In this document: positions 11,680 through 24,170 of the stretch, piece by piece | Layout: every line of letters begins with the position of its first letter | How positions within the stretch are numbered: position 1 is the first letter of the stretch | From: Crossaster papposus | Taxonomy: Eukaryota > Echinodermata > Asteroidea > Velatida > Solasteridae | Direction: 5' to 3' | Assembly: GCA_037893245.1 (NCBI GenBank) | Contig: JBAIAA010000453.1 | Location: 370,787-434,786 of the forward strand | Length of the DNA: 64,000 nt | The notes under the pieces: model-generated | Seen by the model: the letters and a program-made list of their open reading frames with translations, nothing else | What the model was told of the DNA's origin: nothing | The model's database searches: none | Translations under genes and position numbers: made by a program

Positions 11680-14600
11680 CGTTAGAGTTAACGCCCTAGG
11701 CATTTATTTGGGGTACAGTACACAATACTACCCAGTTCTTATAGGCTAGTGTAATAAGAGTACTGCATACAAGTAGTATTTTGTAGTATTGGGTAAGGTG
11801 ATAGGGTTAATGTTTCATGGTCTTTAAAACCTCACATACTGGGGAACAATATTGGAAAATGTTCTTGTCAAATATGTCATCTACAAGCTGTTTTGAATAC
11901 ACAGCAGGAATACACAGGGAGGAGGTCCACTTCTAAAGAATGCACAATCTTGTTTCTGAAGCATTATATAATTTGCTGCTTTCTTACCTTTGTATGTCAA
12001 TTAGAATGTGTTGCAGCCAATTTTTGCTTAGCCTTTGTAACACATGGAGGATCTGTGAACAAAAAGGAGAAAAAAATACAAGAGAGGGTATTCAGTATTA
12101 GAAAGTATGTAACAAGTTGTAAAAAGAACCAAAAAGGTGCATGTTGTAAATGCACATAAGGAACCTTGAGTAATTTAGATTTAACTTCAAAAAGCAGGCC
12201 AGGCATATTATGTACATCAACATAGGAGGACCATTATGATTACAAGCCTAAGCTTGTTAGCCTTGGCCGGCAGTCTACCTGAAATTGGTGAAATTTGAAG
12301 ATTGGTGAAAAAGGCGTGGAAGCTTTAAGAAATGCGTCGAAGATTGCAGCAGATTGTTTTAAATGAAAAGAATTTAAAGAATCCACAGAAGAATTCGAAC
12401 TAGAAGTTAGCGTTAGAGTTAGCGTTAGCGCCCTAGCGTTAGAGTTAACGCCCTAGGCATTTATTTGGGGTACAGTACACAATACTACCCAGTTCTTATA
12501 GGCTAGTGTAATAAGAGTACTGCATACAAGTAGTATTTTGTAGTATTGGGTAAGGTGATAGGGTTAATGTTTCATGGTCTTTAAAACCTCACATACTGGG
12601 GAACAATATTGGAAAATGTTCTTGTCAAATATGTCATCTACAAGCTGTTTTGAATACACAGCAGGAATACACAGGGAGGAGGTCCACTTCTAAAGAATGC
12701 ACAATCTTGTTTCTAAAGCATTATATAATTTGCTGCTTTCTTACCTTTGTATGTCAATTAGAATGTGTTGCAGCCAATTTTTGCTTAGCCTTTGTAACAC
12801 TTAAAAGGTCAGGCAGTTTGTGTACATGGAGGATCTGTGAACAAAAAGGAGAAAAAAATACAAGAGAGGGTATTCAGTATTATAAAGTATGTAACAAGTT
12901 GTAAAAAGAACCAAAAAGGTGCATGTTGTAAATGCACATAAGGAACCTTGAGTAATTTAGATTTAACTTCAAAAAGCAGGCCAGGCATATTATGTACATC
13001 AACATAGGAGGACCATTATGATTACAAGCCTAAGCTTGTTAGCCTTGGCCGGCAGTCTACCTGAAATTGGTGAAATTTGAAGATTGGTGAAAAAGGCGTG
13101 GAAGCTTTAAGAAATGCGTCGAAGATTGCAGCAGATTGTTTTAAATGAAAAGAATTTAAAGAATCCACAGAAGAATTTGAACTAGAAGTTAGCATTAGAG
13201 TTAGCGTTAGAGTTAGCGTTAGAGTTAGCGTTAGAGTTAGCGTTAGAGTTAGCGTTAGAGTTAGCGTTAGAGTTAGCGTTAGAGTTAGCGTTAGAGTTAG
13301 CGCCCTAGCGTTAGAGTTAACGCCCTAGGCATTTATTTGGGGTACAGTACACAATACTACCCAGTTCTTATAGGCTAGTGTAATAAGAGTACTGCATACA
13401 AGTAGTATTTTGTAGTATTGGGTAAGGTGATAGGGTTAATGTTTCATGGTCTTTAAAACCTCACATACTGGGGAACAATATTGGAAAATGTTCTTGTCAA
13501 ATATGTCATCTACAAGCTGTTTTGAATACACAGCAGGAATACACAGGGAGGAGGTCCACTTCTAAAGAATGCACAATCTTGTTTCTGAAGCATTATATAA
13601 TTTGCTGCTTTCTTACCTTTGTATGTCAATTAGAATGTGTTGCAGCCAATTTTTGCTTAGCCTTTGTAACACATGGAGGATCTGTGAACAAAAAGGAGAA
13701 AAAAATACAAGAGAGGGTATTCAGTATTAGAAAGTATGTAACAAGTTGTAAAAAGAACCAAAAAGGTGCATGTTGTAAATGCACATAAGGAACCTTGAGT
13801 AATTTAGATTTAACTTCTAAAAGCAGGCCAGGCATATTATGTACATCAACATAGGAGGACCATTATGATTACAAGCCTAAGCTTGTTAGCCTTGGCCGGC
13901 AGTCTACCTGAAATTGGTGAAATTTGAAGATTGGTGAAAAAGGCGTGGAAGCTTTAAGAAATGCGTCGAAGATTGCAGCAGATTGTTTTAAATGAAAAGA
14001 ATTTAAAGAATCCACAGAAGAATTCGAACTAGAAGTTAGCATTAGAGTTAGCGTTAGAGTTAGCGTTAGAGTTAGCGTTAGAGTTAGCGTTAGAGTTAGC
14101 GTTAGAGTTAGCGTTAGAGTTAGCGTTAGAGTTAGCGTTAGAATTAGCGCCCTAGCGTTAGAGTTAACGCCCTAGGCATTTATTTGGGGTACAGTACACA
14201 ATACTACCCAGTTCTTATAGGCTAGTGTAATAAGAGTACTGCATACAAGTAGTATTTTGTAGTATTGGGTAAGGTGATAGGGTTAATGTTTCATGGTCTT
14301 TAAAACCTCACATACTGGGGAACAATATTGGAAAATGTTCTTGTCAAATATGTCATCTACAAGCTGTTTTGAATACACAGCAGGAATACACAGGGAGGAG
14401 GTCCACTTCTAAAGAATGCACAATCTTGTTTCTGAAGCATTATATAATTTGCTGCTTTCTTACCTTTGTATGTCAATTAGAATGTGTTGCAGCCAATTTT
14501 TGCCTAGCCTTTGTAACACTTAAAAGGTCAGGCAGTTTGTGTACATGGAGGATCTGTGAACAAAAAGGAGAAAAAAATACAAGAGAAGGTATTCAGTATT

Positions 14601-16686
14601 AGAAAGTATGTAACAAGTTGTAAAAAGAACCAAAAAGGTGCATGTTGTAAATGCACATAAGGAACCTTGAGTAATTTAGATTTAACTTCAAAAAGCAGGC
14701 CAGGCATATTATGTACATCAACATAGGAGGACCATTATGATTACAAGCCTAAGCTTGTTAGCCTTGGCCGGCAGTCTACCTGAAATTGGTGAAATTTGAA
14801 GATTGGTGAAAAAGGCGTGGAAGCTTTAAGAAATGCGTCGAAGATTGCAGCAGATTGTTTTAAATGAAAAGAATTTAAAGAATCCACAGAAGAATTCGAA
14901 CTAGAAGTTAGCATTAGAGTTAGCGTTAGAGTTAGAGTTAGCGTTAGAGTTAGCGTTAGAGTTAGCGTTAGAGTTAGCGTTAGAGTTAGCGCCCTAGCGT
15001 TAGAGTTAACGCCCTAGGCATTTATTTGGGGTACAGTACACAATACTACCCAGTTCTTATAGGCTAGTGTAATAAGAGTACTGCATACAAGTAGTATTTT
15101 GTAGTATTGGGTAAGGTGATAGGGTTAATGTTTCATGGTCTTTAAAACCTCACATACTGGGGAACAATATTGGAAAATGTTCTTGTCAAATATGTCATCT
15201 ACAAGCTGTTTTGAATACACAGCAGGAATACACAGGGAGGAGGTCCACTTCTAAAGAATGCACAATCTTGTTTCTGAAGCATTATATAATTTGCTGCTTT
15301 CTTACCTTTGTATGTCAATTAGAATGTGTTGCAGCCAATTTTTGCTTAGCCTTTGTAACACATGGAGGATCTGTGAACAAAAAGGAGAAAAAAATACAAG
15401 AGAGGGTATTCAGTATTAGAAAGTATGTAACAAGTTGTAAAAAGAACCAAAAAGGTGCATGTTGTAAATGCACATAAGGAACCTTGAGTAATTTAGATTT
15501 AACTTCAAAAAGCAGGCCAGGCATATTATGTACATCAACATAGGAGGACCATTATGATTACAAGCCTAAGCTTGTTAGCCTTGGCCGGCAGTCTACCTGA
15601 AATTGGTGAAATTTGAAGATTGGTGAAAAAGGCGTGGAAGCTTTAAGAAATGCGTCGAAGATTGCAGCAGATTGTTTTAAATGAAAAGAATTTAAAGAAT
15701 CCACAGAAGAATTCGAACTAGAAGTTAGCATTAGAGTTAGCGTTAGAGTTAGCGTTAGAGTTAGCGTTAGAGTTAGCGTTAGAGTTAGCGTTAGAGTTAG
15801 CGTTAGAGTTAGCGTTAGAGTTAGCGTTAGAATTAGCGCCCTAGCGTTAGAGTTAACGCCCTAGGCATTTATTTGGGGTACAGTACACAATACTACCCAG
15901 TTCTTATAGGCTAGTGTAATAAGAGTACTGCATACAAGTAGTATTTTGTAGTATTGGGTAAGGTGATAGGGTTAATGTTTCATGGTCTTTAAAACCTCAC
16001 ATACTGGGGAACAATATTGGAAAATGTTCTTGTCAAATATGTCATCTACAAGCTGTTTTGAATACACAGCAGGAATACACAGGGAGGAGGTCCACTTCTA
16101 AAGAATGCACAATCTTGTTTCTGAAGCATTATATAATTTGCTGCTTTCTTACCTTTGTATGTCAATTAGAATGTGTTGCAGCCAATTTTTGCCTAGCCTT
16201 TGTAACACTTAAAAGGTCAGGCAGTTTGTGTACATGGAGGATCTGTGAACAAAAAGGAGAAAAAAATACAAGAGAAGGTATTCAGTATTAGAAAGTATGT
16301 AACAAGTTGTAAAAAGAACCAAAAAGGTGCATGTTGTAAATGCACATAAGGAACCTTGAGTAATTTAGATTTAACTTCAAAAAGCAGGCCAGGCATATTA
16401 TGTACATCAACATAGGAGGACCATTATGATTACAAGCCTAAGCTTGTTAGCCTTGGCCGGCAGTCTACCTGAAATTGGTGAAATTTGAAGATTGGTGAAA
16501 AAGGCGTGGAAGCTTTAAGAAATGCGTCGAAGATTGCAGCAGATTGTTTTAAATGAAAAGAATTTAAAGAATCCACAGAAGAATTCGAACTAGAAGTTAG
16601 CATTAGAGTTAGCGTTAGAGTTAGAGTTAGCGTTAGAGTTAGCGTTAGAGTTAGCGTTAGAGTTAGCGTTAGAGTTAGCGCCCTAG
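11680..16686 (+). repeat. Higher-order repeat of 5007 bp, copy 1 (S-L-S-L-S-L)
   Basis: Six monomers are anchored at 11893 S, 12650 L, 13522 S, 14369 L, 15211 S and 16058 L, with spacings 757, 872, 847, 842, 847 and 842. Position-specific variants mark each slot: the first L has TATTATAAAG and CTAAAGC, the second and third L have GCCTAGCC and GAGAAGG, and the S monomers before those L have a terminal TTAGAATTAGC hexamer variant. The next 5007 bp repeat the same order and lengths. The last four monomers are themselves two 1689 bp S-L dimers. Confidence 0.93.
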
Positions 16687-19600
16687 CGTTAGAGTTAACG
16701 CCCTAGGCATTTATTTGGGGTACAGTACACAATACTACCCAGTTCTTATAGGCTAGTGTAATAAGAGTACTGCATACAAGTAGTATTTTGTAGTATTGGG
16801 TAAGGTGATAGGGTTAATGTTTCATGGTCTTTAAAACCTCACATACTGGGGAACAATATTGGAAAATGTTCTTGTCAAATATGTCATCTACAAGCTGTTT
16901 TGAATACACAGCAGGAATACACAGGGAGGAGGTCCACTTCTAAAGAATGCACAATCTTGTTTCTGAAGCATTATATAATTTGCTGCTTTCTTACCTTTGT
17001 ATGTCAATTAGAATGTGTTGCAGCCAATTTTTGCTTAGCCTTTGTAACACATGGAGGATCTGTGAACAAAAAGGAGAAACAAATACAAGAGAGGGTATTC
17101 AGTATTAGAAAGTATGTAACAAGTTGTAAAAAGAACCAAAAAGGTGCATGTTGTAAATGCACATAAGGAACCTTGAGTAATTTAGATTTAACTTCAAAAA
17201 GCAGGCCAGGCATATTATGTACATCAACATAGGAGGACCATTATGATTACAAGCCTAAGCTTGTTAGCCTTGGCCGGCAGTCTACCTGAAATTGGTGAAA
17301 TTTGAAGATTGGTGAAAAAGGCGTGGAAGCTTTAAGAAATGCGTCGAAGATTGCAGCAGATTGTTTTAAATGAAAAGAATTTAAAGAATCCACAGAAGAA
17401 TTCGAACTAGAAGTTAGCGTTAGAGTTAGCGGTAGCGCCCTAGCGTTAGAGTTAACGCCCTAGGCATTTATTTGGGGTACAGTACACAATACTACCCAGT
17501 TCTTATAGGCTAGTGTAATAAGAGTACTGCATACAAGTAGTATTTTGTAGTATTGGGTAAGGTGATAGGGTTAATGTTTCATGGTCTTTAAAACCTCACA
17601 TACTGGGGAACAATATTGGAAAATGTTCTTGTCAAATATGTCATCTACAAGCTGTTTTGAATACACAGCAGGAATACACAGGGAGGAGGTCCACTTCTAA
17701 AGAATGCACAATCTTGTTTCTAAAGCATTATATAATTTGCTGCTTTCTTACCTTTGTATGTCAATTAGAATGTGTTGCAGCCAATTTTTGCTTAGCCTTT
17801 GTAACACTTAAAAGGTCAGGCAGTTTGTGTACATGGAGGATCTGTGAACAAAAAGGAGAAAAAAATACAAGAGAGGGTATTCAGTATTATAAAGTATGTA
17901 ACAAGTTGTAAAAAGAACCAAAAAGGTGCATGTTGTAAATGCACATAAGGAACCTTGAGTAATTTAGATTTAACTTCAAAAAGCAGGCCAGGCATATTAT
18001 GTACATCAACATAGGAGGACCATTATGATTACAAGCCTAAGCTTGTTAGCCTTGGCCGGCAGTCTACCTGAAATTGGTGAAATTTGAAGATTGGTGAAAA
18101 AGGCGTGGAAGCTTTAAGAAATGCGTCGAAGATTGCAGCAGATTGTTTTAAATGAAAAGAATTTAAAGAATCCACAGAAGAATTCGAACTAGAAGTTAGC
18201 ATTAGAGTTAGCGTTAGAGTTAGCGTTAGAGTTAGCGTTAGAGTTAGCGTTAGAGTTAGCGTTAGAGTTAGCGTTAGAGTTAGCGTTAGAGTTAGCGTTA
18301 GAGTTAGCGCCCTAGCGTTAGAGTTAACGCCCTAGGCATTTATTTGGGGTACAGTACACAATACTACCCAGTTCTTATAGGCTAGTGTAATAAGAGTACT
18401 GCATACAAGTAGTATTTTGTAGTATTGGGTAAGGTGATAGGGTTAATGTTTCATGGTCTTTAAAACCTCACATACTGGGGAACAATATTGGAAAATGTTC
18501 TTGTCAAATATGTCATCTACAAGCTGTTTTGAATACACAGCAGGAATACACAGGGAGGAGGTCCACTTCTAAAGAATGCACAATCTTGTTTCTGAAGCAT
18601 TATATAATTTGCTGCTTTCTTACCTTTGTATGTCAATTAGAATGTGTTGCAGCCAATTTTTGCTTAGCCTTTGTAACACATGGAGGATCTGTGAACAAAA
18701 AGGAGAAAAAAATACAAGAGAGGGTATTCAGTATTAGAAAGTATGTAACAAGTTGTAAAAAGAACCAAAAAGGTGCATGTTGTAAATGCACATAAGGAAC
18801 CTTGAGTAATTTAGATTTAACTTCAAAAAGCAGGCCAGGCATATTATGTACATCAACATAGGAGGACCATTATGATTACAAGCCTAAGCTTGTTAGCCTT
18901 GGCCGGCAGTCTACCTGAAATTGGTGAAATTTGAAGATTGGTGAAAAAGGCGTGGAAGCTTTAAGAAATGCGTCGAAGATTGCAGCAGATTGTTTTAAAT
19001 GAAAAGAATTTAAAGAATCCACAGAAGAATTCGAACTAGAAGTTAGCATTAGAGTTAGCGTTAGAGTTAGCGTTAGAGTTAGCGTTAGAGTTAGCGTTAG
19101 AGTTAGCGTTAGAGTTAGCGTTAGAGTTAGCGTTAGAGTTAGCGTTAGAATTAGCGCCCTAGCGTTAGAGTTAACGCCCTAGGCATTTATTTGGGGTACA
19201 GTACACAATACTACCCAGTTCTTATAGGCTAGTGTAATAAGAGTACTGCATACAAGTAGTATTTTGTAGTATTGGGTAAGGTGATAGGGTTAATGTTTCA
19301 TGGTCTTTAAAACCTCACATACTGGGGAACAATATTGGAAAATGTTCTTGTCAAATATGTCATCTACAAGCTGTTTTGAATACACAGCAGGAATACACAG
19401 GGAGGAGGTCCACTTCTAAAGAATGCACAATCTTGTTTCTGAAGCATTATATAATTTGCTGCTTTCTTACCTTTGTATGTCAATTAGAATGTGTTGCAGC
19501 CAATTTTTGCCTAGCCTTTGTAACACTTAAAAGGTCAGGCAGTTTGTGTACATGGAGGATCTGTGAACAAAAAGGAGAAAAAAATACAAGAGAAGGTATT

Positions 19601-21693
19601 CAGTATTAGAAAGTATGTAACAAGTTGTAAAAAGAACCAAAAAGGTGCATGTTGTAAATGCACATAAGGAACCTTGAGTAATTTAGATTTAACTTCAAAA
19701 AGCAGGCCAGGCATATTATGTACATCAACATAGGAGGACCATTATGATTACAAGCCTAAGCTTGTTAGCCTTGGCCGGCAGTCTACCTGAAATTGGTGAA
19801 ATTTGAAGATTGGTGAAAAAGGCGTGGAAGCTTTAAGAAATGCGTCGAAGATTGCAGCAGATTGTTTTAAATGAAAAGAATTTAAAGAATCCACAGAAGA
19901 ATTCGAACTAGAAGTTAGCATTAGAGTTAGCGTTAGAGTTAGAGTTAGCGTTAGAGTTAGCGTTAGAGTTAGCGTTAGAGTTAGCGTTAGAGTTAGCGCC
20001 CTAGCGTTAGAGTTAACGCCCTAGGCATTTATTTGGGGTACAGTACACAATACTACCCAGTTCTTATAGGCTAGTGTAATAAGAGTACTGCATACAAGTA
20101 GTATTTTGTAGTATTGGGTAAGGTGATAGGGTTAATGTTTCATGGTCTTTAAAACCTCACATACTGGGGAACAATATTGGAAAATGTTCTTGTCAAATAT
20201 GTCATCTACAAGCTGTTTTGAATACACAGCAGGAATACACAGGGAGGAGGTCCACTTCTAAAGAATGCACAATCTTGTTTCTGAAGCATTATATAATTTG
20301 CTGCTTTCTTACCTTTGTATGTCAATTAGAATGTGTTGCAGCCAATTTTTGCTTAGCCTTTGTAACACATGGAGGATCTGTGAACAAAAAGGAGAAAAAA
20401 ATACAAGAGAGGGTATTCAGTATTAGAAAGTATGTAACAAGTTGTAAAAAGAACCAAAAAGGTGCATGTTGTAAATGCACATAAGGAACCTTGAGTAATT
20501 TAGATTTAACTTCAAAAAGCAGGCCAGGCATATTATGTACATCAACATAGGAGGACCATTATGATTACAAGCCTAAGCTTGTTAGCCTTGGCCGGCAGTC
20601 TACCTGAAATTGGTGAAATTTGAAGATTGGTGAAAAAGGCGTGGAAGCTTTAAGAAATGCGTCGAAGATTGCAGCAGATTGTTTTAAATGAAAAGAATTT
20701 AAAGAATCCACAGAAGAATTCGAACTAGAAGTTAGCATTAGAGTTAGCGTTAGAGTTAGCGTTAGAGTTAGCGTTAGAGTTAGCGTTAGAGTTAGCGTTA
20801 GAGTTAGCGTTAGAGTTAGCGTTAGAGTTAGCGTTAGAATTAGCGCCCTAGCGTTAGAGTTAACGCCCTAGGCATTTATTTGGGGTACAGTACACAATAC
20901 TACCCAGTTCTTATAGGCTAGTGTAATAAGAGTACTGCATACAAGTAGTATTTTGTAGTATTGGGTAAGGTGATAGGGTTAATGTTTCATGGTCTTTAAA
21001 ACCTCACATACTGGGGAACAATATTGGAAAATGTTCTTGTCAAATATGTCATCTACAAGCTGTTTTGAATACACAGCAGGAATACACAGGGAGGAGGTCC
21101 ACTTCTAAAGAATGCACAATCTTGTTTCTGAAGCATTATATAATTTGCTGCTTTCTTACCTTTGTATGTCAATTAGAATGTGTTGCAGCCAATTTTTGCC
21201 TAGCCTTTGTAACACTTAAAAGGTCAGGCAGTTTGTGTACATGGAGGATCTGTGAACAAAAAGGAGAAAAAAATACAAGAGAAGGTATTCAGTATTAGAA
21301 AGTATGTAACAAGTTGTAAAAAGAACCAAAAAGGTGCATGTTGTAAATGCACATAAGGAACCTTGAGTAATTTAGATTTAACTTCAAAAAGCAGGCCAGG
21401 CATATTATGTACATCAACATAGGAGGACCATTATGATTACAAGCCTAAGCTTGTTAGCCTTGGCCGGCAGTCTACCTGAAATTGGTGAAATTTGAAGATT
21501 GGTGAAAAAGGCGTGGAAGCTTTAAGAAATGCGTCGAAGATTGCAGCAGATTGTTTTAAATGAAAAGAATTTAAAGAATCCACAGAAGAATTCGAACTAG
21601 AAGTTAGCATTAGAGTTAGCGTTAGAGTTAGAGTTAGCGTTAGAGTTAGCGTTAGAGTTAGCGTTAGAGTTAGCGTTAGAGTTAGCGCCCTAG
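16687..21693 (+). repeat. Higher-order repeat of 5007 bp, copy 2 (S-L-S-L-S-L)
   Basis: Anchors at 16900, 17657, 18529, 19376, 20218 and 21065 lie exactly 5007 bp after those of copy 1, with the same slot-specific variants. Small differences exist: the first S reads GAGAAACAAATAC here and GAGAAAAAAATAC in copy 1, and its tail has GTTAGCGGTAGC in place of GTTAGCGTTAGC. The equality of all six spacings, including hexamer counts, points to recent duplication of a whole 5 kb block. Confidence 0.93.
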
Positions 21694-22540
21694 CGTTAGA
21701 GTTAACGCCCTAGGCATTTATTTGGGGTACAGTACACAATACTATCCAGTTCTTATAGGCTAGTGTAATAAGAGTACTGCATACAAGTAGTATTTTGTAG
21801 TATTGGGTAAGGTGATAGGGTTAATGTTTCATGGTCTTTAAAACCTCACATACTGGGGAACAATATTGGAAAATGTTCTTGTCAAATATGTCATCTACAA
21901 GCTGTTTTGAATACACAGCAGGAATACACAGGGAGGAGGTCCACTTCTAAAGAATGCACAATCTTGTTTCTGAAGCATTATATAATTTGCTGCTTTCTTA
22001 CCTTTGTATGTCAATTAGAATGTGTTGCAGCCAATTTTTGCTTAGCCTTTGTAACACATGGAGGATCTGTGAACAAAAAGGAGAAACAAATACAAGAGAG
22101 GGTATTCAGTATTAGAAAGTATGTAACAAGTTGTAAAAAGAACCAAAAAGGTGCATGTTGTAAATGCACATAAGGAACCTTGAGTAATTTAGATTTAACT
22201 TCAAAAAGCAGGCCAGGCATATTATGTACATCAACATAGGAGGACCATTATGATTACAAGCCTAAGCTTGTTAGCCTTGGCCGGCAGTCTACCTGAAATT
22301 GGTGAAATTTGAAGATTGGTGAAAAAGGCGTGGAAGCTTTAAGAAATGCGTCGAAGATTGCAGCAGATTGTTTTAAATGAAAAGAATTTAAAGAATCCAC
22401 AGAAGAATTTGAACTAGAAGTTAGCATTAGAGTTAGCGTTAGAGTTAGCGTTAGAGTTAGCGTTAGAGTTAGCGTTAGAGTTAGCGTTAGAGTTAGCGTT
22501 AGAGTTAGCGTTAGAGTTAGCGTTAGAGTTAGCGCCCTAG

Positions 22541-24170
22541 CGTTAGAGTTAACGCCCTAGGCATTTATTTGGGGTACAGTACACAATACTACCCAGTTCT
22601 TATAGGCTAGTGTAATAAGAGTACTGCATACAAGTAGTATTTTGTAGTATTGGGTAAGGTGATAGGGTTAATGTTTCATGGTCTTTAAAACCTCACATAC
22701 TGGGGAACAATATTGGAAAATGTTCTTGTCAAATATGTCATCTACAAGCTGTTTTGAATACACAGCAGGAATACACAGGGAGGAGGTCCACTTCTAAAGA
22801 ATGCACAATCTTGTTTCTGAAGCATTATATAATTTGCTGCTTTCTTACCTTTGTATGTCAATTAGAATGTGTTGCAGCCAATTTTTGCTTAGCCTTTGTA
22901 ACACTTAAAATGTCAGGCAGTTTGTGTACATGGAGGATCTGTGAACAAAAAGGAGAAAAAAATACAAGAGAGGGTATTCAGTATTAGAAAGTATGTAACA
23001 AGTTGTAAAAAGAACCAAAAAGGTGCATGTTGTAAATGCACATAAGGAACCTTGAGTAATTTAGATTTAACTTCAAAAAGCAGGCCAGGCATATTATGTA
23101 CATCAACATAGGAGGACCATTATGATTACAAGCCTAAGCTTGTTAGCCTTGGCCGGCAGTCTACATGAAATTGGTGAAATTTGAAGATTGGTGAAAAAGG
23201 CGTGGAAGCTTTAAGAAATGCGTCGAAGATTGCAGCAGATTGTTTTAAATGAAAAGAATTTAAAGAATCCACAGAAGAATTCGAACTAGAAGTTAGCGTT
23301 AGAGTTAGCGTTAGCGCCCTAGCGTTAGAGTTAACGCCCTAGGCATTTATTTGGGGTACAGTACACAATACTACCCAGTTCTTATAGGCTAGTGTAATAA
23401 GAGTACTGCATACAAGTAGTATTTTGTAGTATTGGGTAAGGTGATAGGGTTAATGTTTCATGGTCTTTAAAACCTCACATACTGGGGAACAATATTGGAA
23501 AATGTTCTTGTCAAATATGTCATCTACAAGCTGTTTTGAATACACAGCAGGAATACACAGGGAGGAGGTCCACTTCTAAAGAATGCACAATCTTGTTTCT
23601 GAAGCATTATATAATTTGCTGCTTTCTTACCTTTGTATGTCAATTAGAATGTGTTGCAGCCAATTTTTGCTTAGCCTTTGTAACACTTAAAAGGTCAGGC
23701 AGTTTGTGTACATGGAGGATCTGTGAACAAAAAGGAGAAAAAAATACAAGAGAGGGTATTCAGTATTAGAAAGTATGTAACAAGTTGTAAAAAGAACCAA
23801 AAAGGTGCATGTTGTAAATGCACATAAGGAACCTTGAGTAATTTAGATTTAACTTCAAAAAGCAGGCCAGGCATATTATGTACATCAACATAGGAGGACC
23901 ATTATGATTACAAGCCTAAGCTTGTTAGCCTTGGCCGGCAGTCTACCTGAAATTGGTGAAATTTGAAGATTGGTGAAAAAGGCGTGGAAGCTTTAAGAAA
24001 TGCGTCGAAGATTGCAGCAGATTGTTTTAAATGAAAAGAATTTAAAGAATCCACAGAAGAATTCGAACTAGAAGTTAGCATTAGAGTTAGCGTTAGAGTT
24101 AGCGTTAGAGTTAGCGTTAGAGTTAGCGTTAGAGTTAGCGTTAGAGTTAGCGTTAGAGTTAGCGCCCTAG
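22541..24170 (+). repeat. Two-monomer block repeated from the window start (offset 22540)
   Basis: Anchors 22754 and 23536 lie exactly 22540 bp after 214 and 996. The pair shares the 782 bp first spacing, AAAATGTCAG in the 25 bp module and CTACATGAAA in the core of the first monomer, followed by a plain L monomer. The match weakens at the next monomer, where the type changes from L (1832) to S (24384). Confidence 0.8.
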
